A DNA stretch of 64,000 bases, taken from positions 777,158-841,157 of the forward strand of contig JAHBUK010000003.1 of the NCBI GenBank assembly GCA_019638115.1, written 5' to 3'. Position numbers and translations under genes: made by a program. Within the stretch, counting starts at the first letter, position 1; each line of letters starts with the position of its first letter. Below are positions 9,210-17,888 of this stretch, piece by piece. This DNA is from Flavobacteriales bacterium (lineage in GTDB: Bacteria > Bacteroidota > Bacteroidia > Flavobacteriales_F > PHOS-HE28). Under the pieces are notes generated by a model. It was not told where the DNA came from, made no database searches, and was given only the letters and a program-made list of their open reading frames with translations.

Positions 9210-10262
9210 TTATTCGATGGTTCCGCGGGCCTTCAGTGCGGCCAGTTCCCGCTCCAGTGCCTCGATGCGTTGCTTCAGCTCGGGCAGCTTGCGGAACACC
9301 ACGTAGCTGCGGTCGTAGAGCCCTTTGGGGAAGGCGGGCGATCCCTGCACCATGCTATCGTCGGGCAGGTGCGACCCGATGCCGCTCTGTGCCGCTATGC
9401 GCACCTTGTTGCCGATGGTGAGATGGCCCGCGATGCCCACCTGCCCACCGATCTGGTTGTGGTCGCCCACCTTGGTGCTGCCCGCAATGCCGGTCTGCGA
9501 TACGATCACGTTGTGCCTGCCGATCTCCGCGTTGTGGCCGATCTGGATCAGGTTGTCCAGCTTGGTGCCCTGGCGGATGATGGTGTGGCCGATGGTGGCG
9601 CGGTCCACCGTGGTGTTGGCCCCGATCTCCACATCGCTCTCCAGGATCACATTGCCCACCTGCGGCATCTTTTCATAGATGCCTTCGGTGTTGGGCACGA
9701 ATCCGAAACCATCCGCGCCGATCACCGCACCGCTGTGGATCACGCAGCGCTCGCCGATCATGGTCTGGTGGTAGATCTTCACGCCGGCATGGATGCGGCT
9801 GCCCTTGCCCACCTGCGTGCGCTCGCCGATGAAGCTGTTGGGGAAGACCTTCACGCCATCCTCCAGCACCACGCCGTCGCTGATGTAGCAGAAGGCGCCG
9901 ATGTACACGCCCTTGCCCAGCTTGGCCGTGGGGCTCACGTAGCTGGGCTGTTCAATGCCCTTCTTCTCGTACTGCAGCTGGTAGTTACGCTCCAGCAACT
10001 GCGTGAATGCCATGCGCGGATCGGCCACGCGGATCAGGGTTAGGCTCTTGGGAAGGACCTTGGTAGCTTGGAATTCCCGGCCCACGATGGCGATGGTGGC
10101 CTTGGTGGTGTACAGGAATTCGGTGTAGCGCGTATTGGCCAAAAAGGTGAGGGTGCCGCTGCGGGCCTCCTCGATCTTGGCCAGGTCGTTCACCAGCACC
10201 TGTGGGTCGCCATCCACTTCTCCTTGTAAGAGCTCTGCGATCTGTGCGGCGGTGAACTGCAT
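9210..10262 (-). CDS. lpxD: UDP-3-O-(3-hydroxyacyl)glucosamine N-acyltransferase
   Basis: 350 residues, the standard LpxD size. It adds the N-linked 3-hydroxyacyl chain to UDP-3-O-acyl-glucosamine in lipid A synthesis. The N-terminal uridine-binding domain (1-100) includes [15 protein letters not shown]. The hexapeptide beta-helix follows ([39 protein letters not shown]). The catalytic His region is [15 protein letters not shown]. The C-terminal helix ([17 protein letters not shown]) fits the trimeric tail. A -7 box lies 16 nt upstream of the start. Confidence 0.95.
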   Translation of the reverse strand: MQFTAAQIAELLQGEVDGDPQVLVNDLAKIEEARSGTLTFLANTRYTEFLYTTKATIAIVGREFQATKVLPKSLTLIRVADPRMAFTQLLERNYQLQYEKKGIEQPSYVSPTAKLGKGVYIGAFCYISDGVVLEDGVKVFPNSFIGERTQVGKGSRIHAGVKIYHQTMIGERCVIHSGAVIGADGFGFVPNTEGIYEKMPQVGNVILESDVEIGANTTVDRATIGHTIIRQGTKLDNLIQIGHNAEIGRHNVIVSQTGIAGSTKVGDHNQIGGQVGIAGHLTIGNKVRIAAQSGIGSHLPDDSMVQGSPAFPKGLYDRSYVVFRKLPELKQRIEALERELAALKARGTIE

Positions 10263-10278
10263 GGTGGGCTATTGGCCG

Positions 10279-10286
10279 CGAAGGTA
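10279..10286 (-). promoter_or_regulatory. -7 promoter box (TACCTTCG) upstream of lpxD
   Basis: One mismatch to TAnnTTTG, with 16 nt between box and ATG. It supports the start at 10262 and a promoter for the lpxD-lpxC-lpxA run. Confidence 0.5.
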
Positions 10287-10332
10287 CCGAATGCTGGTGC
10301 CGATGGAAGTGCCGCTTGGGATGGCCGGTGGA

Positions 10333-10881
10333 TCAGCGGGCCAGAGGCACGGAAACGCTGGTGCGGTCCCATTCCAACACCAAGGCCTGGGGCTCCTCGG
10401 TGAAGCGGATGGTGAACTGTTCCACGGGAGCATCCACGCTTTCCACAGGCGCGGATACGCTGGCCACATCGTGCTCGGCCTCGCGGCTGGCCACGCCACC
10501 CCAGGAAACGCCCCAGCCGTATCGTTTGCTGTTCAGGATCACCTTCCAAGTATCGGGGCCTGGGATGGTCCACAAGGTGTACGTGCCGGCCGGAACGCGC
10601 GTGCCACCGAAGTCGAGTTCATGATCGGTGCGGAGCGTGGTGGCCTCGTTGGCACCGGTGCGCCACACTTGGTCGTAGGGCACCAAGCCACCGAAGATCT
10701 GGCGGCCCTTCTTGTAGGGCCGGCAATAGCGCACCTGCACCTCCAGTCCATCGGCGGTGAGGCTCACCTGCTCCTCGGGGCTGTGCTGCTTGGTACGGTC
10801 CATCATCACGCGCATGCCGATGAAGCCGAGGATGAGCAGTGCGCCGATGACGATGAGGAGGATGCGAAGGAGCTTTGACAT
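10333..10881 (-). CDS. DUF2911 family protein
   Basis: 182 residues. One N-terminal membrane segment (LLRILLIVIGALLILGFIGM) anchors the protein. The rest matches DUF2911: VSLTADGLEVQVRYCRPYKKGR, the family landmark VWRTGANEATTL, VPAGTYTLWTIPG and WKVILN. The biochemical role of the family is not established. It is a single-gene unit between lpxD and the dehydrogenase. A -7-like box TACCTTTC lies 35 nt upstream. Confidence 0.88.
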   Translation of the reverse strand: MSKLLRILLIVIGALLILGFIGMRVMMDRTKQHSPEEQVSLTADGLEVQVRYCRPYKKGRQIFGGLVPYDQVWRTGANEATTLRTDHELDFGGTRVPAGTYTLWTIPGPDTWKVILNSKRYGWGVSWGGVASREAEHDVASVSAPVESVDAPVEQFTIRFTEEPQALVLEWDRTSVSVPLAR

Positions 10882-10916
10882 GATGCGGTTCCCGATGTTT
10901 CGGATGTGTCGGTGGC

Positions 10917-10924
10917 GAAAGGTA
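10917..10924 (-). promoter_or_regulatory. -7 promoter box (TACCTTTC) upstream of the DUF2911 gene
   Basis: One mismatch to TAnnTTTG, 35 nt before ATG 10881. Confidence 0.4.
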
Positions 10925-10926
10925 GA

Positions 10927-11700
10927 TCAGGCTTGGCGGTGTACCTGCGTGCTGCTTGCTTGGGCGGTGGGTGTGACCACCAGATCGTTGATGCACACGT
11001 GTGCTGGCAGCGTGGCCGCGAACCAGACCAGGTTGGCAATGTCGTCGCCGCGCAGGGGCTGCATGCCTTGGTAGGGAACCTTGGCCAGGCGCTCATCTCC
11101 CTTGAAGCGCACCATGCTGAACTCGGTCTCCGCCAATCCGGGCGCGATCTGCGTCACCTTGATACCATGCGGGAGCAGGTCCTGGCGCATGGCCTTGCTG
11201 AGGGCGTCCACGGCATGTTTGCTGGCGCAATACACGTTGCCCTTGGGGTACACCTCCTTGCCCGCCACACTGCCGATGTTGACGATGTGCCCTTTGCCGC
11301 GTGCGATCATGCCGGGGATCACCGCGCGGCTCACGTGCAGCAGGCCCTTCACGTTGGTGTCGAGCATCGCGTTCCAGTCATCCATGCTGCCTGTTTGGAT
11401 GGGGTCGAGCCCGGCGGCAAGCCCGGCATTGTTCACCAGCAGGTCGATGTTGCGCCACTCATCGGGCAGCGAGGCGAAGGCGCGCTCCACTTCGGCGTTG
11501 TCGCGCACATCGAAGCGTAGTGCATGCACGTTGCCGCCTTCAAGCGGCCCATGCAAGCCCTGCAGCTCGCGCTTCAAGGCGTCAAGTCGGTCGCGGCGGC
11601 GGCCGGTGATGATGACGCGCCAGCCTTCGGCAGCAAAGCGGCGGGCAGTGGCTTCGCCGAAGCCGGCGGTGGCGCCGGTGATGAGGATGGTCTTTCCCAT
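10927..11700 (-). CDS. Short-chain dehydrogenase/reductase (YdfG-like)
   Basis: 257 residues from ATG 11700 (MGKTILITGATAGFGEATAR); the longer open frame upstream has no SDR homology. The NAD(P)-binding motif is TGATAGFG (~8-15), followed by NNAG (~85), a catalytic Ser in NIGSVAG, and the YCASK catalytic pair. The length and motifs fit classical SDRs acting on 3-hydroxy acids such as serine (YdfG-like); the C-terminal MVRFKGD segment is consistent with this. The substrate is inferred only. It ends close to the DUF2911 gene and lies 14 bp downstream of the response regulator on the same strand. Confidence 0.88.
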   Translation of the reverse strand: MGKTILITGATAGFGEATARRFAAEGWRVIITGRRRDRLDALKRELQGLHGPLEGGNVHALRFDVRDNAEVERAFASLPDEWRNIDLLVNNAGLAAGLDPIQTGSMDDWNAMLDTNVKGLLHVSRAVIPGMIARGKGHIVNIGSVAGKEVYPKGNVYCASKHAVDALSKAMRQDLLPHGIKVTQIAPGLAETEFSMVRFKGDERLAKVPYQGMQPLRGDDIANLVWFAATLPAHVCINDLVVTPTAQASSTQVHRQA

Positions 11701-11714
11701 GCCCCAAAGCTCGC

Positions 11715-12356
11715 TCACTTCACCACACCCTCCTTCACCGCCCACTTCACCAACGCGGCCACATTGGGCTGCTCGAAGCGTGCCAGCAGGTTCTTGCGGT
11801 ACCACTTCACGGTGTCCTCGCTGAGGAAGATGCGATCGGCGATGGCCTTGGTGGTGAGGCCGTCGCTGAGGTGCTGCAGGATGGCGCGCTCGCGGTCGTT
11901 GAGCTGGGTGCCTTTCGCGCCGGGGTTATTGATCCGGTCCAGCAGGCGTTCGGTGATCTCGCCGGCGGTGTAACGGCCGCCTTCATGCACGGTGCGGATG
12001 GCGTTGCACAGCTCCTCCACGCTGGTGTTCTTCAGCAGGTAGCCGTGTGCGCCCGCAGCGAAGAGTTCGCTTACCGAGGCAATGTCGTTGCGCATGGTGA
12101 GGCCGAGCACCCGCACGCCGGGATGCTTGCGCAGCATCTTCGTCGTGAGCTCGATGCCGCTCTCTTCGCCGAGGTTGAGGTCCATGAGCACCACGTCCAC
12201 AGCGGTGTCGTTCAGCAGGTGCAGCAAGGCATCACCGGTGAGCGCCTCGCCCACCACTTGGTAGCCTGACTGGTGCCGCAGCAGCGCGCGGATGCCATCG
12301 GCCACGATGCGGTGATCGTCGCAGATGGCCACGCGGATGGTGTTGACTTCGCTCAT
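11715..12356 (-). CDS. NarL/LuxR-type response regulator
   Basis: 213 residues. The receiver domain (1-125) has the acidic pair DD at 13-14, the phosphorylation site Asp59 in LMDLNLGEESG, and a Lys near LLKN. The C-terminal LuxR-type helix-turn-helix (~148-210) includes LNDREREAILQHL-like residues and TTKAIADRIFLSEDTVKWY. Its start overlaps the histidine kinase stop by 4 bp (ATGA), so the pair is translationally coupled and should form one two-component system. Confidence 0.93.
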   Translation of the reverse strand: MSEVNTIRVAICDDHRIVADGIRALLRHQSGYQVVGEALTGDALLHLLNDTAVDVVLMDLNLGEESGIELTTKMLRKHPGVRVLGLTMRNDIASVSELFAAGAHGYLLKNTSVEELCNAIRTVHEGGRYTAGEITERLLDRINNPGAKGTQLNDRERAILQHLSDGLTTKAIADRIFLSEDTVKWYRKNLLARFEQPNVAALVKWAVKEGVVK

Positions 12357-15300
12357 GTGTGCAGGTGGATGATGGCCCGCAGCCCCTGGCCCGGTGCGCT
12401 GTCCCAGGTGATGGTGCCGCCGATGAGCTGGAGCCGGTTGGTGATGTTGCGCAGGCCGTGGCCACTGCCGTTGCCGGTGATCGCCATGCCTTTGCCGTTG
12501 TCCTCGTAGAGCACTTCCAGCCGGCCCTGCTGGTGCAGGATGCGCAGGTGGATGCGCGAACAGCTGCTGTGCTTGATGCTGTTGTTGAAGAGTTCCTGTG
12601 TGACGCGGTAGAGCGCCAGTTCCCGCGCGCCGTCCATGCGCGGCGGTGTTCCGGCCACGGCCACATCGGCTTCGATCACGCGGCTGTTGCTGATGCGCTG
12701 CGCCAGTTCCTCCACCGCCCGCACATAGCCGTAGCGCGATACGGTCTCGGGACTCAGGTCGTTGAGCATGTTGCGCAGGTCGCTCACGCTCTCATCGAGG
12801 ATCTCCACGGCGTTGCGCTCCACCTCGCGCGCTTCCTCGCCGGGCACCAGGTAGCCGCGCAGGCCGCCCATGTAGAGCTTCAGGGTGCTGATGCGCGTGC
12901 CCAGGTCGTCGTGCAGGTCGCGGGCTATGCGCTTGCGTTCCTTCTCCTGCGCTTCGATCTCCGCGGTGAGCCGCAATTGCTGCACGCGCTGCAGTTGGGC
13001 GATGCGGTAGCGATAGGCCGTGTAAACGAGTGCGGCGATGAGCACGGCGATCAGTACGAAGAACCACCAACGCTCCCAGAACGGCGGCACGATGGTGAGT
13101 GCCAGTTCCACCGGATCGGAAGCGATGCCCGCACTGTTCACGGCCCACACGTGGAAGCGCAGATCGCCGCCCTTGAGGTTGGTGTAGGTGGCCTCGGTGC
13201 GTGTGCCGCCGTCCACCGGCTCGGGATCCACGCCGAGCAGCTGCCAGTGGTGCCGGTGCTTGTCGGCGCTGCCGAAGGCAAAGGAGGTGAAGGCGATGCT
13301 GAGGAAGTTCTGCGTGTGGTGCAGGCGTATCGCTCCGCTGGTGAGCAGGCTGTCGGCATCGCGATCGAAGAGGCGGAAGTGCGTGATGTGCACGACAGGC
13401 GCTGCAGCAGGAAATCGAACGGCCGCTGGATCGAAGCGCACGATGCAGCCGAAGCTCCCGACCGCGAAGTCGTTCGGGCCGAGCACTTCGATGTGGCCCT
13501 GCACGCCTTTCTCCGGAAGTCCGTCGGCGGGATCGATCCGCATCCACGTGCCCTGTTGCGGGTCGTACACATCGAAACCGCCTCCGGCCACGCACCAGGT
13601 GCGGCCCAGCAGGTCGCGTGCGATGCCCTCCACCTTGTTGTGCGGTGCGCTCAGCGATATGAACGGAGGTGTCCTCGCGGGGTCGAAGTGCAACAGTCCA
13701 CGGTCGGCGCTGGCCACATGGAAGGTGCCATCGGGCAGCTCCACCATGCCGGTGATGTTGCGCGGTGCCTGTTCATCGCTGTAGTGCTGCTGCGCCTGCA
13801 GGGTGAAGTACACCTTTTCGGGGCAGCTGCCCCTGCACCGGTCCGCATCGCGCAGCACATGGAGCACCCGCTCGTTCCGCTCGAAGCCGATCCCTTGCGA
13901 CAGGCCGGTATTGCGACCGAGGAGCCATAGGCGACCCTTGCTGTCGGTGTGGAAGCCGCTGAACATGTTCTCGAAAGGGCCGGAGGGCATCAGTACATGC
14001 TCCATGAGGCCCACACGCGTGCTGCGATCCACCAGCAGGATCCCATGGCCGATCACGGAAGCGAGCCACACCGGCCTGTCCAGGATGTGCGCATCGGCCA
14101 CGGCCACCACGCGCGATGAAGGCAGATCGAAAGGGTCCGGTGCTCCGCCTTCCTCACCCTTCAATAGGTGGAAGCCCCGCATCGGCACCGAGCGATCACC
14201 GGACTCCAACAGGTGCAGGCTGCGGTCGCTGCCCACCAGCAGTGCGCCAGCGGTTGAAGCGTGCATGGCATGGAAGCGGGCGTTGGCCGGTATGCCGCTC
14301 AAGCGAAGTGCCTCAAGGCCATGGTCCGTTCCGCGCCACAGTCCCTTGGTTGAGGCGACATGTATCGATCCCGCATGGTGCGCGATGCCCGTTACGCGAT
14401 CGCCGAGGTCGGCCGCATCAATGCTTCCGCCGAGCCACAAGGTGCGGAAGTGCTGGGCCTGCGGATCGATGAGGTCCAGTCCGTTGTCGGTGCCGATCCA
14501 CACGCGTCCGGCGCGGTCGGTGTACAGGCTGCGGATGCTGTTGGAGGTGATGCTCGCGCGGTCGATGAAACGGTGCTCGTGCCGGGTGAAGCGCAGCGTG
14601 GTGGTGTCCAGGTGGAAGAGGCCGCTGTTCTTCGTGCCGAGCCACAGGCCACCGGGTGCACCGGTGATGGCGGTGATCTCCTCGCCGCTGGCGGTGAATG
14701 GCACATGCTCCAAGGTGACCACGCGGCGTATTCTGTCCCCGGTGGGGTCGTAGCGGTAGAGCCCGTTGTCCCACGCGCCCATCCAAAGTACGCCGTGCCC
14801 ATCGTTCCAAATGGTGCTGATGATCTGGCCAGGCCACGGGTATTGCGCGGTGGTGTCGCTGATGGGCAGCGCTGCATCGGCACCAGCACGAACAAGTCCC
14901 AGACCCATGCAACTGGCCAAAGTACCCTGGGCACCATCCGCAAAACAGAGGATACGGTTGTGGTCCTTCCAGGAGAGTTGAGGGAATGCCACAAACGGGA
15001 CCGACCCCACCGCACGACGGAAAACACCCTTCTTTTCCACACTGGCCAACACAGCTCCATCGCGTTCCACATGCACGGCCACGATATGCACTGGCGATGT
15101 GTTCGCGGGGATGGCATGCCGCTCGAAGCGCAGTTGGCCGGGCGCTTTGCTGCACAGTCCGCCGTCGGCCGTGCCGATCCACAAACGGCCATCGGCAGCG
15201 CTGGCCAGCGCGGTGATGCGGTTGCCCGGCAGGCTGTGCGGGTCTTGCGGATCACGCCGGAAGGTGAGCCACTCGCGGCCATCGAAGCGGTTCAAGCCAT

Positions 15301-15484
15301 CGTTGGTGGCCACCCAGATGAAGCCCTCGGCATCCTGCAGCACTTGGCCCACCTCGCGGTCGGCAAGGCCATGCGCGGGGGTGAAGTGGCGGAAGAACGG
15401 CGGCCATTGACCGGAAAGTTCCGGTGCCGCGAGCAGTGCAAAGGACAAGGCCATCACGGCCCGGGACCAAGAACTGGGACCCAT
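12353..15484 (-). CDS. Two-component sensor histidine kinase with beta-propeller sensor
   Basis: 1043 residues from ATG 15484 (MGPSSWSRAVMALSFALLAA). A signal peptide precedes two-component regulator propeller repeats (~35-690; GLADREVGQVLQDAEGFIW, NRITALASAADGRLWIG, IRSLYTDRAGRVWIGT). A Y_Y_Y-type beta-sandwich follows (~720-800), then one membrane helix (WWFFVLIAVLIAALVYTAY). The HisKA_3 dimerisation region has the phospho-acceptor His in RIARDLHDDLGTRIS. The HATPase domain has NDLSPE, LFNNSIKHS and GNGSGHGLRNI. It senses outside the inner membrane and signals to the overlapping regulator. A perfect -7 box lies at 15522-15529. Confidence 0.92.
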   Translation of the reverse strand: MGPSSWSRAVMALSFALLAAPELSGQWPPFFRHFTPAHGLADREVGQVLQDAEGFIWVATNDGLNRFDGREWLTFRRDPQDPHSLPGNRITALASAADGRLWIGTADGGLCSKAPGQLRFERHAIPANTSPVHIVAVHVERDGAVLASVEKKGVFRRAVGSVPFVAFPQLSWKDHNRILCFADGAQGTLASCMGLGLVRAGADAALPISDTTAQYPWPGQIISTIWNDGHGVLWMGAWDNGLYRYDPTGDRIRRVVTLEHVPFTASGEEITAITGAPGGLWLGTKNSGLFHLDTTTLRFTRHEHRFIDRASITSNSIRSLYTDRAGRVWIGTDNGLDLIDPQAQHFRTLWLGGSIDAADLGDRVTGIAHHAGSIHVASTKGLWRGTDHGLEALRLSGIPANARFHAMHASTAGALLVGSDRSLHLLESGDRSVPMRGFHLLKGEEGGAPDPFDLPSSRVVAVADAHILDRPVWLASVIGHGILLVDRSTRVGLMEHVLMPSGPFENMFSGFHTDSKGRLWLLGRNTGLSQGIGFERNERVLHVLRDADRCRGSCPEKVYFTLQAQQHYSDEQAPRNITGMVELPDGTFHVASADRGLLHFDPARTPPFISLSAPHNKVEGIARDLLGRTWCVAGGGFDVYDPQQGTWMRIDPADGLPEKGVQGHIEVLGPNDFAVGSFGCIVRFDPAAVRFPAAAPVVHITHFRLFDRDADSLLTSGAIRLHHTQNFLSIAFTSFAFGSADKHRHHWQLLGVDPEPVDGGTRTEATYTNLKGGDLRFHVWAVNSAGIASDPVELALTIVPPFWERWWFFVLIAVLIAALVYTAYRYRIAQLQRVQQLRLTAEIEAQEKERKRIARDLHDDLGTRISTLKLYMGGLRGYLVPGEEAREVERNAVEILDESVSDLRNMLNDLSPETVSRYGYVRAVEELAQRISNSRVIEADVAVAGTPPRMDGARELALYRVTQELFNNSIKHSSCSRIHLRILHQQGRLEVLYEDNGKGMAITGNGSGHGLRNITNRLQLIGGTITWDSAPGQGLRAIIHLHT

Positions 15485-15521
15485 TGCTCGTTGGATGTGA
15501 AGGAATGGCCAAAGCACTTTC

Positions 15522-15529
15522 CAAAACTA
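15522..15529 (-). promoter_or_regulatory. -7 promoter box (TAGTTTTG) upstream of the propeller histidine kinase
   Basis: Exact TAnnTTTG on the minus strand, 37 nt before ATG 15484. A TTTG (15545-15548) stands 15 nt further upstream, shorter than the usual ~19 nt spacing to a -33 element. Confidence 0.5.
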
Positions 15530-15647
15530 CCTGTGTGTTGGATGCAAAGACCCGTTCCACCCTTTCGGGTGGTGCGATACCATCCTTCAGGGCGGTGCAT
15601 GCCGGGGCCGTTCCAAGTCCCTTTGCATGCACACAATCCCGATCGCC

Positions 15648-17528
15648 ATGCCTCGCTCCCTACGGCTCCTCCGTTCCTTCATTCTTTCTTCCTCCGTCTT
15701 TTTCCTGCCCGCCGTCTCTTTTGCACAGGTGGAGCAGGAACCGAACGACACGCAGCAGTTGGCCAATTTCGTTGCGCTGCAGGATACCATCAGCGGTGTG
15801 TCGTGCGCGGAGGAGGATTGGTTCCGGACCACATCAGCCGTGGAAGGCCGGGTTACCTTCTGGCTGGAGGTGACCAATCCCGGATTGGTTCCGGTATTGG
15901 CGGATATCCTGATCTACAGCAGCACCAATGGCGCTACCCAGATCACCAACGCTTTCGAGGTGGTCCCGCCCGCATCCACCGTGGTGCTCTCAGGGTTGGC
16001 ATTGTGCAATGGCAGTGGTGATTACTGGGCCCAGATCAGGGGATACAGTGATTGTGTCACCTATCGCCTGTGCATGAACTGGATCCCAGCGGCGACCACC
16101 AATGAGGTGGAACCGAACGGCACCTTCGGTCAAGCCACTTTCCTGGCCGAAATGGATACCGCACGAGGCAACATATTCTACCTGAACGCAGCCTTGGACG
16201 TGTACGATTGGTGGCGCGTAAGCCTTCCTACGCATGGTACCGTGGAAGTGTATTTCGAAGCCACCAACACATCCAGCGGCATCACCTTCTACGACTTCGT
16301 CACCTACCAGGACGATGGCATTACCCAAGGCAGTGGTTTCAATACCCTCACGGTGCCTGCCGGTGCCACCCTGTCGAACACCTTCACCTTCCGCTGCATC
16401 GCGCCGGGCAACTACTTCCTACGGGTGGAGGCGGGCGCATGCGGTGCGTACAAGTTGCGCTACCGGCTTCTGGACACCTTCGTGGCCAATGAACAGGAGC
16501 CGAACGCTGTGTTCACGCAGGCGAACTTGATCGCCGATGGCGACACGGCACGCGGGCACATCGCGTACACGAACGTGGCCTATGACCAGTACGATTGGTG
16601 GCGGGCCGAACTACCGGAGCATGGTACCGTGGAAGTGTATTTCGAAGCCACCAACACATCCAACGGCATCACCTTCTACGACTTCGTCACCTACCAGAAC
16701 GATGGCATCACACAAGGCAGCGGTTTCAACACCCTTACGGTGCCTGCCGGTGCCACCCTGTCGAACACCTTCACTTTCCGCTGTATCGCGCCGGGCAACT
16801 ACTTCTTCCGGGTGGAAGGGGGGGCGTGTGGCAACTACCGGCTCAGCTATCGAATGGTGGATGTGCAGGCCAATGAGGAGCAGGAGCCCAACAACACCTT
16901 CATTCAGGCACAACCCCTTGTGGTGGGCGATACGATCTATGGGCATATCTGGCATTCCAATGCGAGTCCTGTCGATCCATCCGACTACTACACATTGGAC
17001 CTGTCGGACTCCATGAACGTGCGGATCGAATGGGAGGCTACCATGGGCACCACCGGGGCCGGCTCGTTCCAGATAACGCCATACAGCCCTTCACAAGCGA
17101 TCCTGGGATACCGGGCCACCAGCACAACCTACCAAGTGCCGGTGCGCGACAGCCTCTTGATAAACTGCTACACACAAGGAAGCATGGTGGTGCATGTCGC
17201 TGGAAATAGTTGCCACGCCTACAAACTGTGGGTGACGGAGCAGAGTTGCGCCACCGTGGGTATCCCGGAACGGAACTGGACCCCCTTCGTGATCCATCCC
17301 AACCCTGCGGAGGGCATCGTTCACATCACAGCTGCTCAGGGCTTCCACGGATCGGAGCTTGCAGTGCGGGATGCACAAGGCCGCGTGGTACATCGACAGC
17401 GCGTTACGCTGGGTCAGGGCACCTCTCTGGCATTGGACCTCAGTGGCCTGGCTGCAGGAACCTACACCGTATCGATCAACTTCGCGGATGGAGGTACAGG
17501 CACCCAGCGCTTGGTGCTGATGCGGTAG
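15648..17528 (+). CDS. Secreted protein with repeated PPC-like domains and T9SS sorting domain
   Basis: 626 residues from ATG 15648; another ATG 21 nt upstream is possible. The signal peptide (LRSFILSSSVFFLPAVSFAQ) is followed by four units that each open with an EQEPNDT-like motif (VEQEPNDTQ, EVEPNGTF, NEQEPNAVF, EEQEPNNTF). These resemble bacterial pre-peptidase C-terminal domains. Units two and three are almost identical at DNA level. The last ~80 residues are a T9SS type A domain (IHPNPAEGIVHI, RDAQGRVV, LAAGTYTVSI). There is no enzymatic domain, so a structural or binding role at the surface is inferred. Confidence 0.85.
   Translation: MPRSLRLLRSFILSSSVFFLPAVSFAQVEQEPNDTQQLANFVALQDTISGVSCAEEDWFRTTSAVEGRVTFWLEVTNPGLVPVLADILIYSSTNGATQITNAFEVVPPASTVVLSGLALCNGSGDYWAQIRGYSDCVTYRLCMNWIPAATTNEVEPNGTFGQATFLAEMDTARGNIFYLNAALDVYDWWRVSLPTHGTVEVYFEATNTSSGITFYDFVTYQDDGITQGSGFNTLTVPAGATLSNTFTFRCIAPGNYFLRVEAGACGAYKLRYRLLDTFVANEQEPNAVFTQANLIADGDTARGHIAYTNVAYDQYDWWRAELPEHGTVEVYFEATNTSNGITFYDFVTYQNDGITQGSGFNTLTVPAGATLSNTFTFRCIAPGNYFFRVEGGACGNYRLSYRMVDVQANEEQEPNNTFIQAQPLVVGDTIYGHIWHSNASPVDPSDYYTLDLSDSMNVRIEWEATMGTTGAGSFQITPYSPSQAILGYRATSTTYQVPVRDSLLINCYTQGSMVVHVAGNSCHAYKLWVTEQSCATVGIPERNWTPFVIHPNPAEGIVHITAAQGFHGSELAVRDAQGRVVHRQRVTLGQGTSLALDLSGLAAGTYTVSINFADGGTGTQRLVLMR
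16233..16810 (+). repeat. Intragenic direct repeat, period 387 bp
   Basis: About 190 bp starting at 16233 recurs at 16620 with only scattered, mostly silent differences. The period is 387 bp (129 codons), so the repeat keeps frame. This points to recent duplication or gene conversion between two protein repeats. Confidence 0.75.
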
Positions 17529-17888
17529 GCCTGGCAGTGGTATGATGGTGCTTCCATGGACCGTGCGTTGTCGGTGCTCTCACGTCGGTGGTCCATCATC
17601 CGTGTGGGTCGCGTACAGAGGTCTCTCCATGCTTTGGTGGTGCGTGAGTAGCACGGTCTTGCGAGCAGCGCTGTCTGGTGAGCGTATTTCCACGACCATG
17701 GCCATCATCAAAACCCGGCGCTTGTACGGAAGGGGCAAGGGGCGGTGTGGCGAGGTGGAGCTTTGGCATACGGGGCTTGCTTTATGGAGCAGTAAAGTAG
17801 CTGATGCTGTAGTATCCACAGCACTTTCGGTAACTTGTGTTCACATCCGAGGGGGGACTCCGATGTGCTTCCAGAAAACCATATCGCC
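17529..17888. other. Intergenic region, no gene supported
   Basis: A 360-bp gap between two T9SS genes. An open frame spans most of it but its Cys/Trp-rich composition looks non-coding. TAACTTGT at 17831-17838 is a weak -7 candidate for the downstream gene. No repeat or RNA gene is recognised. Confidence 0.5.
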
